DNA of 64,000 bases. Origin: Bacteroidales bacterium. GTDB lineage: Bacteria > Bacteroidota > Bacteroidia > Bacteroidales > Bacteroidaceae. The translations under genes and the position numbers were made by a program. Location: assembly GCA_015060865.1 (NCBI GenBank), contig SUXS01000007.1, positions 1-64,000 on the forward strand. Direction: 5' to 3'. Below the pieces are notes generated by a model. It was given only the letters and a program-made list of their open reading frames with translations, was not told the origin of the DNA and made no database searches. Positions 1 through 8,632 of the stretch are shown here, one piece after another (positions within the stretch are counted from its first letter, which is position 1; every line of letters begins with the position of its first letter).

Positions 1-1
1 A

Positions 2-373
2 GACCGACAGATAAGAGCGCTGCTACAGAAAGCAGACACCACAAGCCGCGAGCACGAAGCCTCGCTGCACGCACGCATCATGCGCCAGCTGCCCGAACGC
101 AACCTGCGCCGCATATACCTTGTCATCTTCTTTGCCCTGCTATGGGGAGGCGGCATAGCCCTGCTCCTCTGCTACTGGCAGCCGATAGCGGCATCGATGC
201 TTGCCGTGGCGTCATCGCTGCTCGACCATACGCTCCCCTCCGTGGAGACCTTCACGACCTTTGCCCTATGCATAGGCACCATCGTGCTCATCGTGGTGCA
301 GAGCCGCGATGTGATGGACGAATATTATGAACGGGAGATTATGGGAATGCTGAATTCTAAATTGAATCTATAA
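2..373 (+). CDS. Membrane protein, C-terminal part (5' end outside window)
   Basis: The reading frame is open from the first bases of the window to the stop at 371-373, so the true start lies upstream; an internal ATG at 80 is probably not the start. The visible 124 residues contain a charged stretch, then two hydrophobic segments (roughly LVIFFALLWGGGIALLLCYW and FALCIGTIVLIVVQ) and a short charged tail. I do not recognise the family. It is followed by a hairpin and the promoter of the S41 protease, so it belongs to a separate upstream transcription unit. Confidence 0.6.
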   Translation, partial: DRQIRALLQKADTTSREHEASLHARIMRQLPERNLRRIYLVIFFALLWGGGIALLLCYWQPIAASMLAVASSLLDHTLPSVETFTTFALCIGTIVLIVVQSRDVMDEYYEREIMGMLNSKLNL

Positions 374-447
374 AGGGCAGCAAGCAGCACTCTTTGGTGC
401 CGATAAACAGGCAGCCGTCATCAATGCTTGCGCTCAGCTTTTCTGAG

Positions 448-490
448 AGCCGAGAGAAATGCTCAAATAAATTTGGCTTTTCTCTCGGCT
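448..490 (+). terminator. Hairpin behind the first gene, overlapping the next promoter
   Basis: A 12-bp stem, AGCCGAGAGAAA (448-459) with TTTCTCTCGGCT (479-490), has a loop of 19 nt. It may end transcription of the upstream gene, but no T run follows on the plus strand. The -33 element of the next promoter lies inside the loop. Confidence 0.45.
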
Positions 491-503
491 TGCACTAATT
501 TTG
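472..503 (+). promoter_or_regulatory. Promoter of the S41 protease operon
   Basis: TTTG at 472-475, a 20-bp spacer and TAATTTTG at 496-503 match the Bacteroidetes primary-sigma consensus. The start codon follows 29 bp downstream. Confidence 0.7.
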
Positions 504-532
504 TCAATTCAAACTCATAACTCACAACTCAA

Positions 533-2101
533 ATGAAGCGTTTATTACCTATTATCGCCCTTATGCTTTGCACCGTGGTTGGTGTAGCACAGACCAATAA
601 TGCCGATATGGAGCAGGTGCGCAAGTTGGTGCTTGCCCATAGTGCCATCGCTAACCTCTATGTGGACAAACCCGATGAGGAGAAGGTGGTGGAGGCTGCC
701 ATACGTGCCATGCTCAAGGAACTGGACCCACACTCTACGTACCTCACCGCCAAGGAGGTAGAGAAGATGAACGAGCCGTTGCAAGGTAACTTCGAGGGCA
801 TTGGCGTGCAGTTCAACATGTCCGATGACACGCTCTTCGTCATCCAGACCGTGAGCAAGGGCCCTTCAGAGAAGGTGGGCATACTGCCGGGCGACCGTAT
901 CGTGACGGTGAACGACACGGCTATCGCCGGAGTGAAGATGGCACGCGACGAAATCATGAAACGCCTGCGTGGCCCCAAGGGCTCGGTGGTGGAGCTGGGT
1001 ATCGTGCGCCGTGGGTATGATGAGAAGCTGACCTTCCGCGTGACACGCGACAAGATTCCCGTACACACGCTCGACGCTGCCTACATGATTGCTCCCAAGG
1101 TGGGCTACATCAAGATTAGTAGCTTCGGTGCCACTACACATCAGGAGTTCAGCGATGCATTGACCAAACTGAAGGAGCAGAAGATGCAACACCTCATCCT
1201 CGACTTGCAGGGCAACGGCGGAGGTTATCTGAAAGCAGCAGTGGATTTAGCCAACGACTTCCTGCAACCAGGGCAACAGATTGTATATACCGAGGGTAAC
1301 AGTTCGCCTCGCTCGGAGTTCAACGCCGAAGGCAAAGGACAGTTCCAAGAGGGGCACCTCGTGGTGCTCATCGACGAGTATTCGGCTTCGGCTTCGGAGA
1401 TTGTTACAGGAGCCATACAAGACTGGGATCGCGGTATCGTAGTAGGTCGCCGCTCATTCGGCAAGGGGCTTGTGCAGCGTCCCATTCCCCTACCCGACGG
1501 TTCGATGATACGCCTGACCGTAGCCCGCTACCACACTCCCTCGGGACGTTGCATACAGAAGCCTTACGGCGAGGATATCGACTACCGCAAGGATCTCGTG
1601 GACCGCTTCAACAAAGGTGAGCTGATGCATGCCGACAGCATACACTTCCCCGACTCGCTGAAGTATCAGACCCGACTGAAAGGGCGTATCGTATATGGTG
1701 GCGGTGGCATCATGCCCGACTACTTCGTGCCGCTCGATACGCTGACATACACCAAGTATCACCGTGAGCTGACGGCCAAGGGCGTTATCGTGAACACCAA
1801 CCTTGCTGTCATAGACCGCTACCGTAAGGACTATGAGAAGCGCTATCCCGACTTCAAGACCTACAACAAGCGCTTCGAGGTGGACGATACCATCCTCGAC
1901 ATCCTGCGTGCCGAGGCCGACAAGGCTGGCGTGAAGCACGACGAAGAGCTGTATCAGGCATCGCTGCCCTACATCAAGGTGCAGCTCAAGGCGCTCATCG
2001 CCCGCGACCTTTGGGACATGACGCAGTTCTACGAGGTCTTCAACCACACCGACGAGACGGTGATGAAAGGATTGGAAGTGATATCGAACATGAAAGAATA
2101 A
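533..2101 (+). CDS. S41-family C-terminal processing peptidase (Prc/CtpA-like)
   Basis: This is a periplasmic serine protease of the S41 (tail-specific protease) family, 522 residues, typical length. A signal peptide spans about residues 1-19 (ends GVAQ). A PDZ domain lies around residues 80-170 and the S41 catalytic core around 180-360. The Ser-Lys dyad is visible: S286 in the SASASE motif and K311 in FGKG, 25 residues apart as in E. coli Prc. The family degrades or trims periplasmic proteins at their C-termini. It leads a tight cluster with the WbqC-like gene (21-bp gap) and pdxB (17-bp gap), behind a clear promoter. The true substrate is unknown. Confidence 0.93.
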   Translation: MKRLLPIIALMLCTVVGVAQTNNADMEQVRKLVLAHSAIANLYVDKPDEEKVVEAAIRAMLKELDPHSTYLTAKEVEKMNEPLQGNFEGIGVQFNMSDDTLFVIQTVSKGPSEKVGILPGDRIVTVNDTAIAGVKMARDEIMKRLRGPKGSVVELGIVRRGYDEKLTFRVTRDKIPVHTLDAAYMIAPKVGYIKISSFGATTHQEFSDALTKLKEQKMQHLILDLQGNGGGYLKAAVDLANDFLQPGQQIVYTEGNSSPRSEFNAEGKGQFQEGHLVVLIDEYSASASEIVTGAIQDWDRGIVVGRRSFGKGLVQRPIPLPDGSMIRLTVARYHTPSGRCIQKPYGEDIDYRKDLVDRFNKGELMHADSIHFPDSLKYQTRLKGRIVYGGGGIMPDYFVPLDTLTYTKYHRELTAKGVIVNTNLAVIDRYRKDYEKRYPDFKTYNKRFEVDDTILDILRAEADKAGVKHDEELYQASLPYIKVQLKALIARDLWDMTQFYEVFNHTDETVMKGLEVISNMKE

Positions 2102-2122
2102 GCCCAAGAGAATAGTACCTAT

Positions 2123-2776
2123 ATGGATATCCTACTATCATCTGCTTATCTTGCCCCTATACAATACTATACCAAGCTATTACTTTGCGGTAATGGCACT
2201 GCAAACATTGAAGGGTGCGACAATTACACCAAGCAGACTTACCGCAACCGATGCGTGATAGCCGATGCCAACGGACCGCTACAACTGACTATCCCTATAG
2301 AAAAGCCCCAAACGGGCAAATGCCTGATGCGCGACATACGCATCAGCGAACATGGCAATTGGAGGCACCGACACTGGAATGCCTTAGAGGCTGCATATCG
2401 ACATACACCGTTCTTCCTTTACTACGAGGATGACTTCCGTCCTTTCTACGAGCATAAGGCCAACTTCCTCTACGACTTCAACATGAGGCTGACAGAGACC
2501 ATCTGCCAACTAATAGGCATAACCCCTCTATTAAAGCCCACCACCACATATATAGCCACTCATACGCACGATTATCGGGACAGTATCTCTCCCAAGGAGA
2601 TCGGGCAGAGCGATCCTACATTCTACCCGTCAGAGTACTACCAGGTATTCAAAGAAAAGAATGGCTTCCTATGCAACCTAAGCATAATAGACTTGCTCTT
2701 CAACATGGGTCCCGAGAGCATAATGGTACTTAAGAATAGTATCGTGCAGCCACCCACGCAGAAGTTTGTCCCATAA
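2123..2776 (+). CDS. WbqC-like family protein
   Basis: The 217-residue product resembles WbqC-family proteins, a family of unknown biochemistry often found in surface-polysaccharide loci and, in Bacteroidales, in housekeeping clusters. Family-like features are the start LLSSAYLAPIQYY, the conserved region with NRCVIADANGPLQLTIPI, and a WRHRHWNALEAAY block near residue 80. No signal peptide or membrane segment is seen, so it is probably cytoplasmic. Position between the protease and pdxB suggests co-transcription rather than shared function. Confidence 0.8.
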   Translation: MDILLSSAYLAPIQYYTKLLLCGNGTANIEGCDNYTKQTYRNRCVIADANGPLQLTIPIEKPQTGKCLMRDIRISEHGNWRHRHWNALEAAYRHTPFFLYYEDDFRPFYEHKANFLYDFNMRLTETICQLIGITPLLKPTTTYIATHTHDYRDSISPKEIGQSDPTFYPSEYYQVFKEKNGFLCNLSIIDLLFNMGPESIMVLKNSIVQPPTQKFVP

Positions 2777-2793
2777 CATATCCTTCAAGCAAT

Positions 2794-3840
2794 ATGGTAA
2801 GAATCATCGTAGACGACAAGATACCTTACATCCGCACAGCTTTGACGCAGATGGGCGTAGAGGCCGTATATGCTCCCGGAGAGGCTATAGATGCCAACAT
2901 GGTACACGATGCCGAAGCTCTAATAATCCGCACCCGCACGCGCTGCAATGCAGCACTGCTCGAAGGGAGCCGCGTGAAGTTCATTGCCACAGCTACCATA
3001 GGATACGACCACATAGACACCAACTATTGCACAACGAAACATATCACATGGACCAATGCTCCAGGATGCAATGCCTCGTCCGTATGCCAATATGTTGAGT
3101 CGGCCCTATTGCTGCTCCAAGAGGAACGAGGAATCCAACTCAACCAATCCACTATAGGAGTGATAGGTGTGGGGCACGTAGGATCACAGGTAGCCCACAT
3201 GGCCACACAGTGGGGCATGCGCGTCTTGTTCAATGACCCTCCCCGTGCCGAACAGGGAGAACAGGGATTTGTTTCACTTGACACCATCGCCCAGGAGGCC
3301 GACATCATTACCCTGCATACTCCACTGACACGAACGGGAAAGAATGCTACATGGCATCTGGCCAATGAGCAACTATTTCAGTCCTTGAAACGAAGCCCAG
3401 TCTTCATCAATACTTCGAGGGGAGAGACCTGCGACACGGATGCCCTGCTAAAAGCCCTGGAGAAAAAATGGGTCAGCGATGCCATCATCGACGTATGGGA
3501 AAACGAGCCTACCATCAGTACCCCCCTGCTCGAACGGTGTTACATTGGCACCCCCCATATAGCAGGATATTCGGCCGACGGCAAGGCCAACGCCACCCGT
3601 ATGGCCTTGCGCGCACTAAGCCGACATTTCAACTTAGGCACCGTCCCACCCATAGAGGCACTCTCACCCGAACAGCCGGAAGTATACGCACCCACGCGAG
3701 CCGAGGCCTTACTACACATATATAATGTACGTGACGACAGTCTTAGACTGAAGGCCAATCCCCATCTTTTCGAACAGTTTCGAGGCAATTATCCGCTGAG
3801 AAGAGAAGAGCAAGCCTACGACATTCATATTAAAAAATAA
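2794..3840 (+). CDS. pdxB: Erythronate-4-phosphate dehydrogenase
   Basis: PdxB oxidises 4-phospho-D-erythronate with NAD in the DXP-independent pathway to pyridoxal phosphate. The 348-residue protein shows the D-2-hydroxyacid dehydrogenase fold: the nucleotide-binding motif GVIGVGHVGSQVA around residue 120, the catalytic Arg in NTSRGE, Glu in DVWENEP and His in GTPHIAGYS. The C-terminal dimerisation extension typical of PdxB is present but short. It is the third gene of the protease/WbqC cluster; a 163-bp gap with a separate promoter follows before acpP. Confidence 0.93.
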   Translation: MVRIIVDDKIPYIRTALTQMGVEAVYAPGEAIDANMVHDAEALIIRTRTRCNAALLEGSRVKFIATATIGYDHIDTNYCTTKHITWTNAPGCNASSVCQYVESALLLLQEERGIQLNQSTIGVIGVGHVGSQVAHMATQWGMRVLFNDPPRAEQGEQGFVSLDTIAQEADIITLHTPLTRTGKNATWHLANEQLFQSLKRSPVFINTSRGETCDTDALLKALEKKWVSDAIIDVWENEPTISTPLLERCYIGTPHIAGYSADGKANATRMALRALSRHFNLGTVPPIEALSPEQPEVYAPTRAEALLHIYNVRDDSLRLKANPHLFEQFRGNYPLRREEQAYDIHIKK

Positions 3841-3931
3841 CCTAAAACAAGGTAAAAGCACCCATTTTCAGAGTTATTTTTGCGCAATATTTGTTTTTTA
3901 GTGCATTTTTTCTCGAAATCCGAAAGAAATA

Positions 3932-3963
3932 TTTGGAGCGAAAGCGAAAGTTTCTTTTCTTTG
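3932..3963 (+). promoter_or_regulatory. Probable acpP promoter
   Basis: TTTG at 3932-3935, 20 bp, then TTTCTTTG at 3956-3963 (one mismatch to TAnnTTTG). An alternative -7 box, TATTTTTG at 3875-3882, lies further upstream. The gap 3841-4003 holds no gene. Confidence 0.5.
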
Positions 3964-4003
3964 TACCGCTTTAAGTTATTTATTCATTAAAAACATTACT
4001 ATT

Positions 4004-4240
4004 ATGGCAGAAATTGAAGCAAGAGTAAAGGCTATTATCGTAGATAAGCTTGGTGTAGACGAGTCAGAAGTAACTCCCAATGCAAGCTTCACCAACGATC
4101 TCGGTGCAGATTCTTTGGATACAGTAGAGTTGATCATGGAGTTGGAGAAGGAATTCGGTATGTCAATTCCCGATGATCAGGCTGAGAAGATCTCTACCGT
4201 ACAGGACGCTATCGACTACATCGCTAACAACGCGAAGTAA
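4004..4240 (+). CDS. acpP: Acyl carrier protein
   Basis: The 78-residue acidic protein carries growing acyl chains on a phosphopantetheine arm during type II fatty-acid synthesis. The attachment serine is S37 in the classical GADSLDTVE motif, followed by helix III and the conserved [11 protein letters not shown] stretch. Length and sequence are standard. Unlike the usual acpP-fabF pairing, the next gene is rnc, separated by a strong terminator, so acpP appears to be transcribed alone. Confidence 0.97.
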   Translation: MAEIEARVKAIIVDKLGVDESEVTPNASFTNDLGADSLDTVELIMELEKEFGMSIPDDQAEKISTVQDAIDYIANNAK

Positions 4241-4263
4241 TCAGAGTACAGCGATAGTACTAT

Positions 4264-4307
4264 AAAAAGTCGTATTAATTGGTCAAAACCCGATTATACG
4301 ACTTTTT
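4264..4307 (+). terminator. Terminator behind acpP
   Basis: A perfect 12-bp outer stem (AAAAAGTCGTAT at 4264-4275 with ATACGACTTTTT at 4296-4307) continues inward with AATTGG/CCGATT around one bulged T. A T run ends the second arm. It separates acpP from rnc. Confidence 0.85.
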
Positions 4308-4327
4308 ATTATTATTCCCCATTCTCT

Positions 4328-5188
4328 ATGCACCGCCTGGCCGATTACATACACTACCTCTTCAGCAGCGACAAGGAGTTTCGTCGCAAGCTGCGCCGTA
4401 TCCTGGGATTCTATCCTCGCGAGGTCTCTGTCTATCGTGAGGCGCTCATGCACCGCTCGCTCAACTATCACCGCCAAGGTAATCAGAAGAAAGACAATGA
4501 GCGGCTCGAATACTTGGGCGATGCCATCATAGAGGCCGTAGTGAGCGACATCCTCTACCACCAGTTTCCCGGTAAGAAAGAAGGATTCCTCACCTCTGTG
4601 CGCAGCAAGATAGTGCAACGCAGCAGCCTCAACCGCCTGGCCAAGGAGACGGGGCTGGTCGACCTGATACAATCGACCCATATCAACCGCACACACAACA
4701 GCTTTATCCCCGGCAACGCATTCGAGGCATTGGTGGGCGCCATCTATCTCGACCGTGGCTATGCCTGGTGCTACCGCTTCTTCAAGCATCGACTCATAGG
4801 CAAGCACATCGACCTCAAGCAGGTAGCCAAGGAGGACGACAACTTCAAGAGCAAGCTCATCGAGTGGAGCCAGAAGACGCAGTTTGCCGTCGTGTTTGAA
4901 CTTGTAGACGAGAATACCGTGGGCACTAACAGCCCCACCTTCCGCAGCCGCGTATGCATCGAGGGCATGGAGTTTGGCTCCGGTTTCGGATACTCCAAGA
5001 AGGAGAGCCAGCAGCTTGCCGCCAAGGAGGCCATGCGCCATATACGCAAGAAGGACGAGGTGTACAGGAAAGCCGTAGAGCACTTCGATGCGCGTACAGC
5101 CCCCGTAGCGACACCTACCGAGGAGGTGCAGGAACAAATCCCCGAAGCATCTTCCGAGCCAATAGAGACATCTACGGCCGAGGCTTAG
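4328..5188 (+). CDS. rnc: Ribonuclease III
   Basis: RNase III cleaves double-stranded RNA in rRNA maturation and mRNA turnover. The signature NERLEYLGDAIIEAVVSD sits at residues 58-75 (metal-binding E61 and D65) and a second acidic cluster is in NAFEALVGAIYLDRG. A double-stranded-RNA-binding domain follows (about residues 175-245). At 286 residues it is longer than the E. coli enzyme because of a low-complexity, Ala/Glu/Pro-rich C-terminal tail. In Bacteroides fabF normally lies between acpP and rnc; here it is absent. Confidence 0.95.
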   Translation: MHRLADYIHYLFSSDKEFRRKLRRILGFYPREVSVYREALMHRSLNYHRQGNQKKDNERLEYLGDAIIEAVVSDILYHQFPGKKEGFLTSVRSKIVQRSSLNRLAKETGLVDLIQSTHINRTHNSFIPGNAFEALVGAIYLDRGYAWCYRFFKHRLIGKHIDLKQVAKEDDNFKSKLIEWSQKTQFAVVFELVDENTVGTNSPTFRSRVCIEGMEFGSGFGYSKKESQQLAAKEAMRHIRKKDEVYRKAVEHFDARTAPVATPTEEVQEQIPEASSEPIETSTAEA

Positions 5189-5274
5189 TTTCAAGCGATG
5201 TTTTCGGGATGTTACGATATGTTATAATTTATTATAATTTGCATCCGTAGTCGTTCCACTCCAAAAGTTTACAC

Positions 5275-5282
5275 TATTTTTG
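5275..5282 (+). promoter_or_regulatory. -7 box upstream of the GH3-family gene
   Basis: TATTTTTG at 5275-5282 fits TAnnTTTG exactly, 21 bp before the start codon at 5304. No convincing TTTG is found at the usual -33 distance. Confidence 0.45.
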
Positions 5283-5303
5283 TGCGTTTTTAGATATAGG
5301 ATA

Positions 5304-6812
5304 ATGCAAACCAAACTGATTGGTACTGCCTTAAAGTTCAGACAGCACAAGATAGACCAATACGATACGCAGGCCGAGGCAATACAGCGCCGTGTACTCT
5401 CGCGCCTTATCAGCAAAAGCCGCCACACCGAGTGGGGCACGCTTTATGGTTATGGCACGATGCGCGACTACGAGCAGTTTGCCGCTCGTGTGCCCGTATC
5501 TGACTACGAGGGGCTGAAGAGCTACATCGACCGCATGCGCCATGGCGAACGCGACATCCTATGGCCCGGCCAGGTGAAATGGTATGCCAAATCATCGGGC
5601 ACTACCAACGACAAGAGCAAATTTATCCCCGTATCGCAGGACGGTCTGGACAACCTACACTACCGTGGTGGCACCGACTCCGTGGCCCTCTACCTCCGCA
5701 GCAATCCGCAGAGCCGCATGTTCAGCGGCAAGGCGCTCATTCTTGGCGGTAGCCATGCTCCCAACTATAACCTGCCCCACAGCCTCGTGGGCGACCTCAG
5801 CGCCATCCTCATCGAGAACATCAGCCCCTTCGTCAACCTCTTCCGTGTGCCCGGCAAAGAGATAGCCCTGCTGAGCGACTTTGAGGAGAAGATGGAGCGC
5901 ATAGCCCAATATATCAAGGATTGCAACATCACGAACCTCTCCGGTGTGCCCTCTTGGATGATGGCTGTGCTCAAGCGTACGCTCGAGGTTACAGGCAAGG
6001 ACAACCTATGCCAGCTATGGCCTCACCTGGAGGTATTCTTCCATGGTGGCGTGGCCTTTACACCCTACCGTGAGCAGTACAAGCAGCTCATCCCCACCGA
6101 CCGTATGCACTATATGGAGACCTACAACGCCAGTGAGGGCTTCTTTGGCCTACAGAGCGACCTCGCCGACCCTGCCATGCTGCTGATGCTCGACTACGGT
6201 GTGTTTTACGAGTTCATCCCCATGGACGAGTTTGGCAAGGAGAATCCCACCATCGTACCCCTCTGGGGTGTGGAACCCGGGCGCAACTATGCCATGGTCA
6301 TCAGCACCTCGTGCGGACTGTGGCGCTACATCATCGGCGACACGGTGAAGTTTACCCAAAAGAATCCCTATAAGTTCATCATCACCGGACGCACCAAGCA
6401 CTTCATCAACGCCTTTGGTGAGGAACTTGTGGTAGATAATGCCGAGAAGGGTCTACGCCAGGCTTGCGAGGCCACCTATGCACAGGTCAAGGAGTACACC
6501 GCCGCGCCCGTCTTCATGGATGGCAACGCCAAGTGCCGTCACCAGTGGCTCATCGAGTTTGCCACACCCCCTGCCGACCTCAGCGCCTTCGCCCATCTAC
6601 TCGACCAAGCCCTGCAGACCATCAACTCTGACTACGAGGCCAAGCGCTACAAGGATATCACCCTGCAGGAGCTTGAGATAGTGCCTGCACGCAAGGGACT
6701 CTTCGATGCCTGGCTCAAGGAGAAGGGCAAGCTGGGCGGCCAGCACAAGATACCCCGCCTAAGCAATTCGCGCGACATCATTGAGGATATGATGCGGCTA
6801 AATAAATCTTGA
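5304..6812 (+). CDS. GH3 auxin-responsive promoter family protein
   Basis: This 502-residue protein belongs to the GH3 branch of the adenylate-forming superfamily, which in plants joins amino acids to acyl acids through an acyl-adenylate; the role in Bacteroidetes is not established. The ATP-binding motif SSGTTNDKSKF lies at residues 97-107, followed by YNASEGFFGLQ and the YIIGDTVKFT block. I start at ATG 5304 because an in-frame TTG eight codons upstream falls inside the -7 box. It converges with the glsB gene (7-bp gap). The product is predicted cytoplasmic. Confidence 0.88.
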   Translation: MQTKLIGTALKFRQHKIDQYDTQAEAIQRRVLSRLISKSRHTEWGTLYGYGTMRDYEQFAARVPVSDYEGLKSYIDRMRHGERDILWPGQVKWYAKSSGTTNDKSKFIPVSQDGLDNLHYRGGTDSVALYLRSNPQSRMFSGKALILGGSHAPNYNLPHSLVGDLSAILIENISPFVNLFRVPGKEIALLSDFEEKMERIAQYIKDCNITNLSGVPSWMMAVLKRTLEVTGKDNLCQLWPHLEVFFHGGVAFTPYREQYKQLIPTDRMHYMETYNASEGFFGLQSDLADPAMLLMLDYGVFYEFIPMDEFGKENPTIVPLWGVEPGRNYAMVISTSCGLWRYIIGDTVKFTQKNPYKFIITGRTKHFINAFGEELVVDNAEKGLRQACEATYAQVKEYTAAPVFMDGNAKCRHQWLIEFATPPADLSAFAHLLDQALQTINSDYEAKRYKDITLQELEIVPARKGLFDAWLKEKGKLGGQHKIPRLSNSRDIIEDMMRLNKS

Positions 6813-6819
6813 TTCCCAA

Positions 6820-7767
6820 TTACTTTCTCACCTTACACTTCTCATATGACTCCACGTAACGCTTGTACTTGTCGGGATAGATGTCGTCTGTAGTGATAAT
6901 CATCGCCGTGTCGTAGCAGTCGCCGAAGTCGGGGTCGAAGGTGGTGCCGAAGGTCTTCATCGTGGGAGACAAACCGATGTAGAGATGGATGAAGGGAGGG
7001 ATGCTGTCGCCCAAGGATTTCACATAGTTATTGAGGATGGCATAGTTTTCCTTATAGTCGGCACCGGTGAACAGTTCCTTGAAGAAGGCAATCTGCTCGG
7101 GAGTACAGGTCTCGGGATTCTTGGAGGTGATGAGTCCCTCGCGGTCACCAAAGCTCATGTCAAGATAGTAAACCATCGCCTTACGGCTCATCTCAGGGCT
7201 GGTGCTGTAGATGGTGACCTTGCCCGAAAGATACTTCACAGTGGGGTCGGTGGCGATGAGTCCGCCAATGCCATCCCACAAGTTGTCGAGGGCGAAGAGT
7301 GCCTTGCGGCCTCCTGCAGCGCTCTGATACTTGGGTTGCACGAAGGCGCGGGCCATCTCGATGCAGTGTGGGAACTCATTGTCGAGGAAGCGCTGTGAGA
7401 AGTCGAAGAGGTGCTCGGTATTCACATAGGGCTGGCCGTTGGGATGGAACGAAGCCATTTTCCAGCGTGTGAAACGATAGCCACCGATGATTTCATCGGC
7501 TTCGGGGTTCCATACGATGAGCTGGAAGCAAGCTGGGTCTTCGAGGTCGAAGTGGTCGAGGTCGCAGGACTTGCCGCTGCCACCACCCACAGCGCGGAAT
7601 GAGACTTCGCGTAGGCGGCCAATCTCACGCAGCACGTTGGGAGCGGTCTCATTGTTCACTACATAGAGTTCATTGTCTCCTCGGTTGGTTGTGCGGAGGA
7701 AGGTATTGTCGTTGAGTTCGCTCTTGAGTAACTCTACGCTTACGGGGTCAATAATAGGAGGTACCAT
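6820..7767 (-). CDS. glsB: Putative glycine-lipid N-acyltransferase (GNAT fold, GlsB-like)
   Basis: The 315-residue protein belongs to the OlsB/hemolysin-like acyltransferase group with a GNAT fold. In Bacteroides thetaiotaomicron the homologue GlsB makes N-acyl glycine, the first step to glycine lipids of the membrane. Visible features are REVSFRAVGGGSG near residue 53, the DHFDLEDPACFQLIVW core and EIIGGYRFTRW, typical of this family. The neighbour upstream on the same strand (13-bp gap) is a PlsC-type O-acyltransferase, giving the two-gene equivalent of OlsF. The family call is strong; glycine as substrate is inferred from the genus. Confidence 0.8.
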   Translation of the reverse strand: MVPPIIDPVSVELLKSELNDNTFLRTTNRGDNELYVVNNETAPNVLREIGRLREVSFRAVGGGSGKSCDLDHFDLEDPACFQLIVWNPEADEIIGGYRFTRWKMASFHPNGQPYVNTEHLFDFSQRFLDNEFPHCIEMARAFVQPKYQSAAGGRKALFALDNLWDGIGGLIATDPTVKYLSGKVTIYSTSPEMSRKAMVYYLDMSFGDREGLITSKNPETCTPEQIAFFKELFTGADYKENYAILNNYVKSLGDSIPPFIHLYIGLSPTMKTFGTTFDPDFGDCYDTAMIITTDDIYPDKYKRYVESYEKCKVRK

Positions 7768-7780
7768 ATTTTTTACTTTC

Positions 7781-8632
7781 TTACATATTCATTACACACC
7801 CATTACCCTCGGCCAGCTTTGCCACCTTGTCCTTTACCTCGGCGGCCCATTGGAGGTCGGTCTTGCTACGGTCGAAAGTGGTATAAGGAATTGGTTCGCC
7901 GAAGGTGATGACAAACTCATTGCCACGCTGCTTGAAGAGCTCGTCTACCAGGTACAGCATACCGAGATTGATCTTCAGCTTGAAGAATCGGCTCACCTTG
8001 GACAAGAAGAAGAACCACTTGGAATTGTGTCCAGAGATGTGTATGGGCACAACATCGCGCTCATGACGACGCGACTGCGTGATGAACATCTTCTTCCACG
8101 GCATTTCGGTGACTTTGCCCTTTATCTTCTTCGCACACAGTCCTGCCGGGAACACCAGCACTTGCTTGTCTGACTCGAACATCTCTGCAATGCGCGTACC
8201 AAGGTCGCGGCTCTGCTTTGACGACAAATTGTTGACCGGCACAAAGAACTCTGTCAAAGGCTTCAGATGTGCCAAGATAGGTGTTACGGGCACCTTGAAT
8301 CCATCGCCATAGAGCTTGCGGAACACTGACCCGATAATCAGAGCCTCGGGGCCTCCAAGTGGATGATTGCAAGCGAATATATACCTCTTGTCAGGGTCTA
8401 AATGCTCCTCGCCACGTGTACGGAAGGTTATATTGAGGTATTTGAGTGCATCATCGAAGAAGCCTGCACCCACAGGGCACTCGGCCTGCATGATGGCCTC
8501 ATTGATGTCGTCCTGATGCAGACGGCGTTTGAGGAAATTGATGACAAAGCGCGGAAATTTCTTGCGCAGCTTAGGCCCCAGTATCTTGTCTATGTCTACG
8601 AATAAGCTTTCTCTTTCGTTGTATTTCTCCAT
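7781..8632 (-). CDS. glsA: Putative glycine-lipid O-acyltransferase (PlsC-type, GlsA-like)
   Basis: A lysophospholipid-acyltransferase-type protein of 283 residues that would add the second acyl chain to N-acyl glycine. The acyltransferase motif appears as NHPLGGPEA (a variant of NHx4D typical of this subgroup), followed by FVPVNN and VFPAGLCAKK, corresponding to the later acyltransferase blocks. I choose ATG 8632 (MEKYNERESLF) because the longer frame from 8674 extends further into the permease gene. Even so it overlaps the end of that permease by 62 bp. It is directly followed by glsB, so the pair is probably one operon. Confidence 0.8.
   Translation of the reverse strand: MEKYNERESLFVDIDKILGPKLRKKFPRFVINFLKRRLHQDDINEAIMQAECPVGAGFFDDALKYLNITFRTRGEEHLDPDKRYIFACNHPLGGPEALIIGSVFRKLYGDGFKVPVTPILAHLKPLTEFFVPVNNLSSKQSRDLGTRIAEMFESDKQVLVFPAGLCAKKIKGKVTEMPWKKMFITQSRRHERDVVPIHISGHNSKWFFFLSKVSRFFKLKINLGMLYLVDELFKQRGNEFVITFGEPIPYTTFDRSKTDLQWAAEVKDKVAKLAEGNGCVMNM

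Noticed and set aside
5280..5303. TTG start of the GH3-family gene
   Set aside because: It would place the start codon inside the -7 box; ATG 5304 gives the family N-terminus.
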